A DNA stretch of 20,515 nucleotides from Bog-793 sp050014835 (lineage in GTDB: Bacteria; Actinomycetota; Acidimicrobiia; Acidimicrobiales; Bog-793), in assembly GCA_050014835.1 (NCBI GenBank), contig JBEKCO010000032.1, forward strand, positions 1 to 20,515, in the 5' to 3' direction. The notes under the pieces were generated by a model. That model saw only the letters and a list, made by a program, of their open reading frames with translations. It made no database searches and had not been told where the DNA came from. Below are positions 1 to 8,056 of the stretch, piece after piece (the first letter of the stretch is position 1; the number at the start of each line of letters is the position of its first letter). Made by a program: the position numbers and the translations under genes.

Positions 1-281
1 GGCGAGACGAACACGTCCGTGCCACGGACACGGGCCTTCATGCAGTCGTGGCGCCGCCAGAACTCTGTAGATCAGCCTGCTGCAGTCACCTCACCGGGGT
101 CGGACGGTGGATCGAGGCTTAGATCCCGCGTTCGTGGGTGTTCCGACTCCAACCGCCCGACGACTCGGAGTCTCGCCACAAACCGGTCCCAGGTGACGCG
201 GACCGCCCAGCGCCCTTCAGGCAGGTCCGGCTGCCCGCCGTGAATTCCGATCGGATTCCATCAGCTATCGTCTGCGAAGCC
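1..281. other. Left-edge region without a confirmed gene
   Basis: No recognisable gene lies in these 281 bases. On the minus strand an ATG at 41-39 opens MKARVRGTDVFVS and runs off the left edge; it could be the first codons of a divergent gene, but 13 residues cannot identify it and no clear ribosome binding site precedes it. The plus-strand open frame running to 243 has an arginine/serine-rich composition typical of GC-rich noise. The right end (about 243-281) should hold the promoter of the bS22 gene. No tRNA cloverleaf or T-loop consensus was seen. Confidence 0.4.
266..271 (+). promoter_or_regulatory. Putative -10 box of the bS22 gene
   Basis: TATCGT fits the TANNNT actinobacterial -10 pattern and ends 10 nt before the bS22 ATG. 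A start site about 7 nt downstream would leave a leader of only a few bases, consistent with the missing Shine-Dalgarno sequence. No good -35 match is visible 17 nt upstream. Confidence 0.35.
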
Positions 282-377
282 ATGGGATCGCTGATCAAGA
301 AGCGCCGCAAGCGCATGCGCAAGAAGAAGCACAAGAAGATGCTGAAGCGTACGCGTTGGCAGCGCCGCGCGAAGTAG
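282..377 (+). CDS. Small ribosomal subunit protein bS22 (AURKAIP1/COX24 domain)
   Basis: This 31-residue, extremely basic protein begins MGSLIKKRRKRMRKKKHKK and ends LKRTRWQRRAK. It matches the actinobacterial AURKAIP1/COX24-domain family, whose mycobacterial member was found in the 30S subunit and named bS22; the mitochondrial relative is mS38. It should be a structural protein of the small ribosomal subunit. The ATG at 282 was chosen because the family starts MGSxIKKRRKRM; the longer open frame upstream (from 138) has unrelated composition. There is no Shine-Dalgarno sequence, but a TATCGT box lies 10 nt upstream. It is convergent with ispE, separated by 67 nt that hold a hairpin. Family assignment is strong; the ribosomal role is transferred from mycobacteria. 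Confidence 0.9.
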   Translation: MGSLIKKRRKRMRKKKHKKMLKRTRWQRRAK

Positions 378-409
378 CCCTACTCACCCGTTCACGGGGA
401 CGAGCGCTC

Positions 410-437
410 CCGATCCGAGCGATTTGCTAAGGATCGG
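410..437. terminator. Candidate bidirectional terminator hairpin between bS22 and ispE
   Basis: A 7-bp inverted repeat, CCGATCC at 410-416 and GGATCGG at 431-437, encloses a 14-nt loop between the convergent stops of bS22 and ispE. A smaller hairpin, CCCG/CGGG around a TTCA loop (387-398), lies just after bS22. Neither has a U-tract, as is common for GC-rich actinobacterial terminators. Position supports the call; stem strength is modest. Confidence 0.4.
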
Positions 438-444
438 CACGCGC

Positions 445-1242
445 TCAGGTGACGGCGCGCGTGACCGCGACGAGAGCGGACAGCTTCGTCGACTCGATCC
501 TCCTTCGGATCTCACTGGCGACGGCCGGCGCTTCCGGTGGCTCACACTCGACGAACCAGGTCGCCCCGCTCCCCGCCAGCGACGGCTGCAATCCGGACGC
601 CTCCGCGAGGAGTTCCCGGTAGTGCGCGAGCCGCGGCTCGACGACGATTGCCGCTCTCTCCAGGTCGTTTGTCGCGGATCCCGGCGCCGGGGCGCCGACC
701 TCGTCGAACGCCACGTAGACCGCAGCAGTCGACACGCCGAACGACGGTGTGACGATGACAAAGGCCTGGTCAGCGGGTGCCAGGGCTTCCAGGATCTCGC
801 CGATACCGCGCACCATCGCGCGACCGCCTCGCAGACAGAAGGGCACGTCAGCGCCGAGTCGTGCCGCGAGCCTGAGATCCTCGACTCCCGCCCAACGGAG
901 GACGGCCGCGGCGTCCGCCGAGCCTCCGCCGAGACCTGCTCCAGGCGGGATCCTCTTCACGAGCCGGATGTGCGCCCGCCTACCGGCAAGATCGAGCGCC
1001 CGGACGACGAGGTTCTCGCTGACCGGCACGTCCGAGAGCACCGGGACTTCGACTCCGGAACCCACCCAGCGGACGGCGTCGACAATCTCGAGACCGTCGC
1101 CAGCGCTGAATTCGAGCTCGTCGGCGAGGTCGAGCGAGACCATCTCCGCTTCGATGAGGTGGTACCCGTCGTCACGTCGCCCGACGACGCGGAACGTCCG
1201 GGTCAGCTTGGCGGGGGCGAACCTGCGATCGACCTTCGGCAC
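445..1242 (-). CDS. ispE: 4-diphosphocytidyl-2-C-methyl-D-erythritol kinase
   Basis: IspE phosphorylates the 2-hydroxyl of CDP-methylerythritol with ATP in the MEP isoprenoid pathway. The protein shows all three GHMP-kinase motifs: the N-terminal substrate segment with FAPAKL followed by DGYH, the ATP loop PGAGLGGGSADAA in the middle, the catalytic-Asp segment LGADVPF, and the C-terminal SLAGSGATWF loop. About 265 residues is slightly short for the family. I prefer the GTG at 1242 (VPKVDRRFAPAKL), close to family N-termini; a TTG at 1260 would add six residues. The gene overlaps the 3' end of rsmA by about 40 nt and is last in the minus-strand operon. One oddity: the usual KLN after the first motif is KLT here. 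Function is certain enough; the start is not. Confidence 0.93.
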   Translation of the reverse strand: MPKVDRRFAPAKLTRTFRVVGRRDDGYHLIEAEMVSLDLADELEFSAGDGLEIVDAVRWVGSGVEVPVLSDVPVSENLVVRALDLAGRRAHIRLVKRIPPGAGLGGGSADAAAVLRWAGVEDLRLAARLGADVPFCLRGGRAMVRGIGEILEALAPADQAFVIVTPSFGVSTAAVYVAFDEVGAPAPGSATNDLERAAIVVEPRLAHYRELLAEASGLQPSLAGSGATWFVECEPPEAPAVASEIRRRIESTKLSALVAVTRAVT

Positions 1243-2072
1243 GCTGCCAGCTTGCCCCAAGCCGCGACGTCGAGCCGCTCAGCACGCAGACGGGCGTCTA
1301 CGTCCGCAGCCTCGAATGCTTCCGGGGTCACCATCGCGCCAAGAGCACGCCGGAGCATCTTCCGCCTGCCGCCAAATCCGGCGCGGACGAGCGCGTCGAT
1401 CTCCTCGAAGCTCACGAGGCCGGGATCGACTGCGGGCCGGTCCCGCCGTTCGATGGCGACAAGGACCGAGTCGACTTTCGGGCGCGGATGGAACACCTCG
1501 GGCGGCACCCGGCCGACGACCCGCGCTGTCGCGAAGTAGGCGACCCGGACGCTGACCGCGCCGTAGCTGCGGCTGCCGGGCACCGCGACAAGGCGGGCAC
1601 CGACCTCGGCCTGGACCATGACGAGCATGCGGCGGATGGCCGGCACCGCCTTCAGGATCTCGACGATGAGCGGGGTCGCCACGTTGTAGGGCAGGTTGGC
1701 GACGAGCACCCATTCGGCCCCGGGCCCGTCAGGGGTCGCGAGGACCTCGTCCCAGTCGAGGTGCAGAGCGTCGGCCTCGACGACGCGAACTGTCCCGGGC
1801 ACGAGCGAGCACAGCTCCTCGACGAGGCGGTGGTCGATCTCGACGGCGGTGACCTGGGCCCCGGTCCGGGCAAGCGCGACGGTCAGCGCCCCGAGCCCGG
1901 CACCGACCTCGACGACCCGGTCCCCCGCGCCGACCGCGGCGAGACGCGCGACCCTCTCGACGGTGTTCGGGTCGACGACGAAGTTCTGCCCGAAGGCCTT
2001 GCGCGGCGTGATGCCGCGGGCCGCGAGCAGCGTGCGCAGCTCACCGCGCCCGAGCGGTCGCGGCCCGGTCAC
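1203..2072 (-). CDS. rsmA: 16S rRNA (adenine(1518)/adenine(1519)-N6)-dimethyltransferase
   Basis: RsmA (KsgA) dimethylates two adjacent adenines in the 3'-terminal hairpin of 16S rRNA during late 30S assembly. The 289-residue protein has the family N-terminal KAFGQNF (25-31), the SAM-binding glycine motif VVEVGAGLG (53-61), the acidic VEID that ends the next strand, and the catalytic NLPYN at 126-130, followed by the FHPRPKVDS element. The start is a GTG at 2072, only 5 nt after the tatD stop, so translation is probably coupled. Its last ~13 codons overlap ispE. The tatD-rsmA-ispE order is a familiar actinobacterial arrangement. The C-terminal tail after AAWGKLAA looks non-conserved and may exist only because the frame reads on into ispE. 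Confidence 0.95.
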   Translation of the reverse strand: MTGPRPLGRGELRTLLAARGITPRKAFGQNFVVDPNTVERVARLAAVGAGDRVVEVGAGLGALTVALARTGAQVTAVEIDHRLVEELCSLVPGTVRVVEADALHLDWDEVLATPDGPGAEWVLVANLPYNVATPLIVEILKAVPAIRRMLVMVQAEVGARLVAVPGSRSYGAVSVRVAYFATARVVGRVPPEVFHPRPKVDSVLVAIERRDRPAVDPGLVSFEEIDALVRAGFGGRRKMLRRALGAMVTPEAFEAADVDARLRAERLDVAAWGKLAACRRSIAGSPPPS

Positions 2073-2077
2073 CGCGA

Positions 2078-2904
<827 letters not shown>

Positions 2905-2908
<4 letters not shown>

Positions 2909-4467
2909 CGGCCGCCGCCGGCCGATGCCGCGGCCCCCTGTTCGCGGCGCGGAAAGAGCGGTGCCGCCTTCTCGACGGGGCGTCCCCCCGGGTACCCGCC
3001 CCAGCCGAGCGCGCCGCCGGCGGCCGCGGCGAGGCCCGGCGCGGCAACGTCGCCGTCGAGCCCGAGCCTGCGCCAGATCGCCTGGGCGGTCCGCGGGATC
3101 GCCGGCGAGGCGAGGACCGCGACGATGCGGAGGACCTCGAGCGCGTCGCCGAGGATCCCGTCGACCTCTTCGCCCGCCGCGAGCTTCCAGGGTTCGCGCC
3201 GTTCGAGCTCGACGTTCGTCTCGTGGATGAGCCGCCACGTCGCCTCGAGCGCCTCGTGGGGGTTCGTCCGCGCCCAGGCCCGGCGCGCCGCCTCGACCGT
3301 CTCTGCGGCGAGGGCCGCCAGACGGTTCCCATCGTCTGCCGGCCGCGGAGCGGGTCCGATCCCGCCGCATTTCGAGGCGACGACGGCGGCCACCCGTTGC
3401 AGGAGGTTGCCGAGGTTGTTGGCGAGGTCGGCGTTGTAGCGGGCGACGAGGCCCTCGTAGGTGATGTCCCCGTCGAGCCCGAGCACGACATCCCGGAGCA
3501 GGTGGTAGCGGAGGGCATCGACGCCGACGTCGGCACCGAGCGCGACGGGGTCGATCTGGTTCGCCCTCGACTTCGCCATCTTCTCGCCGCCGACGAGCAG
3601 CCAGCCGTGGGCGATGACCTGGAGCGGCGGGTCGATGCCCGCCGCCATGCACATCGCCGGCCACCACACGCAGTGGAACCGCACGATCTCCTTAGCCATC
3701 AGGTGGTGGACGACGGGCCACCACGCGGCGAACCGCTCGTCGTCCTCGCCGTAGCCGATCGCGGTGGCGTAGTTGACGAGGGCGTCGAACCAGACGTAGA
3801 TGACGTGGGCGTCGTCCCAGGGCACCGGGATGCCCCAGTCGAACGCCGTCCTCGTGATCGAGATGTCCTCGAGCCCCTGTTTGATGATGCCGAGCGCCTC
3901 GTTGCGGCGCGTCTCGGGGATGACGGCGGCGGGCGCCGACGCGTACCAGTCGGTGAGCCGCTGGGCGAAGCGGGACAGCTCGAAGAAGTAGTTCTCCTCG
4001 GTCAGCCACTCGACCGGTCGCTCGTGGACGGGGCAGCGCTCTCCGGGTGCGAGCTCCTCGGCCGAGTAGTACGCCTCGCAGGCAACGCAGTACCAGCCGG
4101 CGTAGGTGCCTTTGTGGATGAAGCCGTTGTCGTAGATGGCCTGGACGAAGCGCTGGACGGCCCGCGTGTGGCGCGGCTCCGTCGTGCGGATGAAGTCGTC
4201 GTTCGAGATGTCGAGCGCCCGCCACGCCTCCTCGAAGTGGCCGGCCATCGCGTCGACCCACGCCTGCGGCCCCACTCCCTGGGCTTCGGCGGCCCGGGCG
4301 ACCTTCAGGCCGTGCTCGTCGACGCCGGTGAGGAAGAACACGTCGTCACCGACGAGCCGATGCCAGCGCGCCAGCGCGTCGGCGACGATCGTCGTATAGG
4401 CGGTCCCGAGGTGGGGACGGTCCGTCACGTAGTAGATGGGCGTGGTGACGAAGAACCGGTCGGGCAC
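2905..4467 (-). CDS. metG: Methionyl-tRNA synthetase
   Basis: MetG charges tRNA-Met. The class I signatures are clear: TTPIYYV followed by the HIGH-equivalent PHLGT (H19), a zinc knuckle with C127, C130, C145 and H148 (the C-C-C-H pattern also seen in Thermus), and the KMSKS-loop variant KMAKS at 296-300. There is an anticodon-binding helical domain but no C-terminal EMAP-like tRNA-binding domain; about 520 residues is normal for the short form. I prefer the GTG at 4467: it gives a family-like N-terminus (VPDRFFVTTPIYY) and sits 6 nt after a TACGCT box, as expected of a leaderless mRNA. A GTG at 4491 is the alternative; neither has a Shine-Dalgarno sequence. The stop overlaps tatD by 4 nt. 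Confidence 0.95.
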
Positions 4468-4473
4468 GTCGAA

Positions 4474-4479
4474 AGCGTA
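4474..4479 (-). promoter_or_regulatory. Putative leaderless promoter -10 box of metG
   Basis: On the minus strand TACGCT (TANNNT) ends 6 nt before the GTG at 4467. That spacing would put the transcription start on or next to the start codon. It lies in the 57-nt gap after rsmI, so metG could have its own promoter inside the operon. No -35 match was found, and one hexamer alone is weak evidence. Confidence 0.4.
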
Positions 4480-4524
4480 CCGGCCGGGCACGTGGCGGCC
4501 GGAAAGCGCGGGATAGCGCGGCCC

Positions 4525-5424
4525 TCAGCCGCTCGGCGCGTCGGCCCCCGTCGCCTTGCGGATGGCGAGCGCGGCCTCATAGGCGTCGCGGTGGGCGACG
4601 CCGAGGAGGATCTCGACCGCGCTCGTCGCCTCCCGGAGCCCGATGCCGGCGGCGACGAGCCGCCCGATCGCGGCGCGGGCGTCCGCGCCGGTGCGGGACG
4701 GCGGGGGCGGCGCGGCGTCGACGACGAGGACGTGCTCGCCGCGGGGCTCGACCGCCTTGGCCCGGGCCCGGGCCTCGTCGAGACGGCCCCGCCACACCTC
4801 CTCATGGAGCTTCGTGAGCTCGCGGGCGACGACGACGCGACGGTCCGCCCCGGCGGCTTCGAGGAGGTCCCCGAGGGTCTCGGCAACCCGGTTCGGCGCC
4901 TCGAAGACGACCGTCGCGCAAGGCGAGGCGGCGATCTCGCCGAGCCGCGTTCGCCGGGCGGCGCCTTTGCGCGGCAGGAACCCCTCGAAACGGAACCGGT
5001 CCACGTCGAGACCGCTCACCACGAGCGCGGCGAGCCCCGCCGACGGGCCCGGCACGACCGTGACGCGGTACCCGGCCTCGATGACGGCCCCGACGAGGCG
5101 CCCCCCGGGGTCGGAGATGACCGGCGTCCCGGCGTCCGAGACGAGCGCGACCTGGGCCCCCTCACCGAGCAGCTCGAGGACGGCGCCGATCTGGGCGACC
5201 TCGTTGTGGGCGTGCAGGGAGAGGAGCCGGCGGGCCTTTACCCCGGCGAGCTCGAGGAGCCGTCCCGTGTGACGCGTGTCCTCGCAGCAGACGACGGCGG
5301 CCGTCGCGAGCACCTCGGCGGCCCGCCGGGAGAGATCGGCGAGGTTGCCGATCGGCGTCGCGACGACGACGAGTTCGCCGGGTCCGTCGCCGCCCGCGTT
5401 CGCCGCCCCGGACGCGCCGGTCAC
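4525..5424 (-). CDS. rsmI: 16S rRNA (cytidine(1402)-2'-O)-methyltransferase
   Basis: RsmI uses SAM to 2'-O-methylate C1402 in the decoding centre of 16S rRNA. The 299-residue protein belongs to the tetrapyrrole-methylase fold: VVVATPIGNLADLS near the N-terminus, CEDTR at 47-51, SLHAHNE, the glycine-rich VSDAGTPVISDPG, and GPSAGLAAL. The frame is open further upstream, but the GTG at 5424 overlaps the stop of the DUF192 gene as GTGA and leaves a normal short N-terminus, implying coupled translation. With rsmA in the same operon, two modifiers of the small-subunit decoding region are co-transcribed with metG. Identification is confident. Confidence 0.94.
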   Translation of the reverse strand: MTGASGAANAGGDGPGELVVVATPIGNLADLSRRAAEVLATAAVVCCEDTRHTGRLLELAGVKARRLLSLHAHNEVAQIGAVLELLGEGAQVALVSDAGTPVISDPGGRLVGAVIEAGYRVTVVPGPSAGLAALVVSGLDVDRFRFEGFLPRKGAARRTRLGEIAASPCATVVFEAPNRVAETLGDLLEAAGADRRVVVARELTKLHEEVWRGRLDEARARAKAVEPRGEHVLVVDAAPPPPSRTGADARAAIGRLVAAGIGLREATSAVEILLGVAHRDAYEAALAIRKATGADAPSG

Positions 5425-5750
5425 TCCTTGATCTCCAGCTCGTCCCCGACCACGAGCCGCCACCGCTCGAACGCTCCCGCCTCGGCCTCGAGGACGGCGC
5501 GGGCGTGCCGGGGCGGCAGACCTATCCGGTAGGGCCGGAGCCGGGCGACGCCGATCACGACCCGGGAGCGGTCGAGGTAGGCGACGTCGATCGGGAACCG
5601 GACCCCGAAGGTGTGGATCGCCCGGCACGACTCGATCAATAGACCGCCGTCGAGCCTTCTCCGACCGATCAGGCGGGTCGCGCTCCGCGCCCGGGACGGC
5701 GCGAGCTCGATGCTTGCGAGCACGTCACCTTGCCTCAGCAGCCAGGCCAT
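5421..5750 (-). CDS. DUF192 domain-containing protein
   Basis: A 109-residue single-domain protein of the DUF192 family (Pfam PF02643). Seen directly are the family core CRAIHTFGVRFPIDVAYLD, the LRPYRIGLPP segment, LEAEAGAFERW and the terminal GDELEI. The family is widespread but its biochemical role is not established; many homologues are exported, whereas this one has no signal peptide and should be cytoplasmic. The ATG at 5750 was chosen over the TTG at 5762 because GGAGG lies 5-6 nt before it. It appears to be the first gene of the DUF192-rsmI-metG-tatD-rsmA-ispE unit and overlaps rsmI by 4 nt. Confidence 0.85.
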   Translation of the reverse strand: MAWLLRQGDVLASIELAPSRARSATRLIGRRRLDGGLLIESCRAIHTFGVRFPIDVAYLDRSRVVIGVARLRPYRIGLPPRHARAVLEAEAGAFERWRLVVGDELEIKE

Positions 5751-5784
5751 GCGGACCTCCAACCGAACCCCTCTGCGCCGCTGA

Positions 5785-5790
5785 ACGGTA
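5785..5790 (-). promoter_or_regulatory. Putative -10 box for the DUF192-rsmI-metG operon
   Basis: On the minus strand TACCGT (TANNNT) lies 34 nt before the DUF192 ATG, giving a short leader that contains the GGAGG ribosome binding site. It falls in the 73-nt gap after ychF, the only room for an operon promoter. No convincing -35 element is visible. Confidence 0.35.
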
Positions 5791-5823
5791 GCCGGAGGTC
5801 GGGCGCTCTTCTCGGCGCGCCGA

Positions 5824-6900
5824 TCAGACGTTGAAGCGGATCTCGAGCGTGTCGCCGTCTTTCACCGCGTAGTCCTTCCCCTCGAGCCGGATCCGCCCGG
5901 CCGCTTTCGCCGCCGACCACGAGCCGATCTCGACGAGCTCGTCCCAGCGGATCACCTCGGCGCGGATGAACCCGCGCTGGAGGTCGGAGTGGATCACGCC
6001 GGCGCATTCCGGCGCCTTGGCGCCCTTCCGGAACGTCCAGGCACGCGACTCCTTCTCCCCCGTCGTGAGGAAGGTCCAGCGCCCGATGGCGTCGAACAGC
6101 GCCCGGGCGACGCGTGGCAACGCGCCCTCGCCGAGCCCGAGCCCTGCGAGGAGCTCGCTCCGCTCGCCGGGTTCGAGCGCCCGGGCCTCCGCCTCGAGCT
6201 CGACGCTCACGCCGAGGACGGTCGCGTGCTCGCCGAGCTCGGCGGCGACGGGACCGAGCACGTCGGCTTCCCGGCCGACCTCGTCCTCGGCGAGGTTGAC
6301 GACGCAGAAGAACGGCTTGTTCGTGAGCAAGAACAGCGGAGTGAGCGACGACTTCACCTCGGCCGAAAGCGTCGACCGGTACAGGGGCACACCCGACGCG
6401 AGCACGGCCTGCGCGGCTTCCATCGCCTGGGAAGCTCCGGCGAGCGCGGGATTCGTCCGCGCCGCCTTCTGCTGCCTGGTGAGCTGGCCCTCGAGCGACG
6501 CGAGGTCGGCAAGCACGAGCTCCAGCTCGAGAACGCCGAGCGCGGCGAGAGGGTCGTGCTCGCCCGGGATCGAGTCGTCCTCGAAGCTGCGCAGGACGAA
6601 ACAGAGCGCGTCGACCTCCCGAATTCCGGCGAGAAAACGATTTCCGAGACCCTCACCGTGCTCGGCGCCCGCAACGAGTCCGGCGATGTCGACCACCTCG
6701 ACCGTCGCCTCGACGACCTTCCGGCTCGCGCTCATCGCCGCGAGCGCGGCGAGCCGGTGATCGGCGACATGGGCGACGCCGACCGCCGTCTCCGTCGTCG
6801 TGAACGGATGCGGGGCCACCGGCACGTTCGCACCGGTCAGCGCGTTGAACAACGCGGACTTCCCTGAATTCGGCAGCCCGACGAGACCGATGCGTTCCAC
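5824..6900 (-). CDS. ychF: Redox-regulated ATPase YchF (Obg-family, TGS domain)
   Basis: YchF/Ola1 is an ATP-hydrolysing member of the Obg GTPase family associated with ribosomes and the oxidative stress response. The 358-residue protein has the P-loop GLPNSGKS at 8-15, the switch segment PFTTTE, DIAGLV as the G3 element, and NLAE (202-205) where GTPases have NKxD, the change that explains ATP preference. The C-terminal TGS domain is intact, with GFIRAEV, LRLEGKDYAVKDGD-like spacing and a terminal RFNV. The GTG at 6900 gives the family N-terminus ERIGLVG and a normal length; the frame stays open to 7110 only because it crosses bL37 antisense. The gene is divergent from bL37 and has no Shine-Dalgarno sequence. 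Confidence 0.95.
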   Translation of the reverse strand: MERIGLVGLPNSGKSALFNALTGANVPVAPHPFTTTETAVGVAHVADHRLAALAAMSASRKVVEATVEVVDIAGLVAGAEHGEGLGNRFLAGIREVDALCFVLRSFEDDSIPGEHDPLAALGVLELELVLADLASLEGQLTRQQKAARTNPALAGASQAMEAAQAVLASGVPLYRSTLSAEVKSSLTPLFLLTNKPFFCVVNLAEDEVGREADVLGPVAAELGEHATVLGVSVELEAEARALEPGERSELLAGLGLGEGALPRVARALFDAIGRWTFLTTGEKESRAWTFRKGAKAPECAGVIHSDLQRGFIRAEVIRWDELVEIGSWSAAKAAGRIRLEGKDYAVKDGDTLEIRFNV

Positions 6901-6908
6901 GGGCGTCG

Positions 6909-6914
6909 AGGCTA
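6909..6914 (-). promoter_or_regulatory. Putative leaderless promoter -10 box of ychF
   Basis: On the minus strand TAGCCT ends 8 nt before the ychF GTG. With a start site about 7 nt past the box, the mRNA would begin at or one base before the start codon. The same hexamer precedes add and the aldo/keto reductase gene in this window. Confidence 0.45.
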
Positions 6915-6929
6915 CTCCGGGGCCTCGGC

Positions 6930-6935
6930 TACACT
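6930..6935 (+). promoter_or_regulatory. Putative -10 box of the bL37 gene
   Basis: TACACT (TANNNT) ends 9 nt before the bL37 ATG, so the leader would be at most 2-3 nt. It lies in the 44-nt divergent gap with ychF. No Shine-Dalgarno sequence or clear -35 element is present. Confidence 0.42.
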
Positions 6936-6944
6936 GCCGGGGCC

Positions 6945-7028
6945 ATGTCGAAGAAGACGAACAAGCGCAAGTTGCGCAAGAGGAAGAAAGCGAATCACGG
7001 CAAGAAGCCGAACTGCGGTCACGGCTAG
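6945..7028 (+). CDS. Large ribosomal subunit protein bL37 homologue (27 aa)
   Basis: A 27-codon gene too short for usual gene finders. The protein begins MSKKTNKRKLRKRKK and continues ANHGKKPNCGHG. The KANHGK-PN core and very basic N-terminus match bL37, the ~24-residue protein first seen in the mycobacterial 50S subunit. The homologue here ends in an extra CGHG with a cysteine. A TACACT box 9 nt upstream supports its own promoter. It fills the gap between ychF (divergent, 44 nt) and gdpD (convergent, with the stop codons overlapping in one CTAG at 7025-7028). Homology is recognised from memory of the family and the match is short, but composition, position and family core agree. Confidence 0.85.
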   Translation: MSKKTNKRKLRKRKKANHGKKPNCGHG

Positions 7029-7936
7029 AAACTTCCCTCCCTGATGGACCTCGAACCGAGCGGCCCGGCTCGTCCTTTCTCGGCGTGCCAGGCGACGCCG
7101 AGACGGGCAAGGACCCCGACGATCACGCTCGGACGGTCCGTCATGATCCCGTCGACGCCGATTCCACAGAGACGCTCCGTCTCGGCGGAATCGTCGACCG
7201 TCCAGACGTGGACGGCGAGGCCGAGCGCGTGCGCCGCCTCGACGAAACGTTCGGTGACAATTTCAACGCCTAGAAAGCTCGGCGGCACCTGGATCGCGGC
7301 GTACTGCGCGAGCGCGGGGTCCGGCGTCTCGCCACGGGCGACGGCCTGGACGAAGCCGACGATGGCGTTCTGGCCGAGCGACGTGGCGACGTGCGGCGCG
7401 TGTTGTCTGAACGACTTGGTCGCCGCGTCGTGGAACGACGCCACGATGACGTCGTCCCGTCGGCCATGTGACGCAAGGGCGCGGGCGAGCGACTCCTCGT
7501 AGGGCGCGACGGTCGGCGTCGTCTGCTTGATGTCGAGGTTCAGAAAGACGCCCTCGGTCACCTCCAGCACCTCGTCGAGGGTGGCGACCGCGAAGCGCGG
7601 ATCGGCGGGCGCCCTGCCCCGGAACTCATAGTCCTCGTCGGGACGGTCGCGCACCGTCGCCTCGCCCGGGACGAACCAGTAGGCGTTGTCGAGGCGCCGG
7701 ATCTCGGCGAGCGAGTGCGCGGCGATCGCCCCCGAGCCGTTCGTCGTCCGGTCGAGCGTCGGGTCGTGCCCGACGACGAGCACGCCGTCGGCCGTCGCGT
7801 GGACGTCGAGCTCGATCCCCGTCGCGCCGAGCTCGAGGGCGCGTTCGATCGCGTAGTGCGTCGAGGACGGGGCCTCCAACTTGCCCCCCTGGTGTGCCCA
7901 GGCGAGCACGCGCCGTTCGAGCCACGGATTCGTCAC
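7025..7936 (-). CDS. Glycerophosphodiester phosphodiesterase family protein
   Basis: GDPD enzymes hydrolyse glycerophosphodiesters to glycerol-3-phosphate and an alcohol. The 303-residue protein has the TIM-barrel signatures: AHQGG (H15) with APSST in place of the common PENT, the metal-binding IELDVHATADG (E42, D44), the catalytic VVGHDPTLDRTTNG (H57), LDIK in the middle and the closing VWTVDD and GVDGIMTDRP. There is no signal peptide, so it is probably cytoplasmic. The GTG at 7936 has no Shine-Dalgarno sequence but follows a TAGAAC box by 6 nt. About 45 residues between the catalytic region and ATLDEVLE are unusual in containing an acidic insertion (DRPDEDYEFRG). It is convergent with bL37 and divergent from deoC. 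Confidence 0.88.
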   Translation of the reverse strand: MTNPWLERRVLAWAHQGGKLEAPSSTHYAIERALELGATGIELDVHATADGVLVVGHDPTLDRTTNGSGAIAAHSLAEIRRLDNAYWFVPGEATVRDRPDEDYEFRGRAPADPRFAVATLDEVLEVTEGVFLNLDIKQTTPTVAPYEESLARALASHGRRDDVIVASFHDAATKSFRQHAPHVATSLGQNAIVGFVQAVARGETPDPALAQYAAIQVPPSFLGVEIVTERFVEAAHALGLAVHVWTVDDSAETERLCGIGVDGIMTDRPSVIVGVLARLGVAWHAEKGRAGPLGSRSIREGSF

Positions 7937-7942
7937 GGTTGT

Positions 7943-7948
7943 GTTCTA
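7943..7948 (-). promoter_or_regulatory. Putative leaderless promoter -10 box of the GDPD gene
   Basis: On the minus strand TAGAAC ends 6 nt before the GTG at 7936, the same spacing as at metG and add. The last base departs from TANNNT, so this is the weakest of the set. Confidence 0.3.
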
Positions 7949-8056
7949 GCCCGGTCCCTCGACGGTGACGCGCGCTGTGCCGCACGAGATCCCGCCCGCC
8001 GTGCGTTTTCGGAACCCGAGATTCGTGGCATGCCTCCCCGGAGGGGCCCGCAGAAC

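Noticed and set aside
1..41. Possible first codons of a divergent gene (MKARVRGTDVFVS) at the left edge
   Set aside because: Only 13 residues are visible and no start signals support them; it cannot be called from this window.
3568..3582. KMAKS in place of KMSKS as a sign of a defective methionyl-tRNA synthetase
   Set aside because: Ala at this position is tolerated in class I synthetases, and all other motifs including the zinc ligands are intact, so the enzyme is taken as functional.
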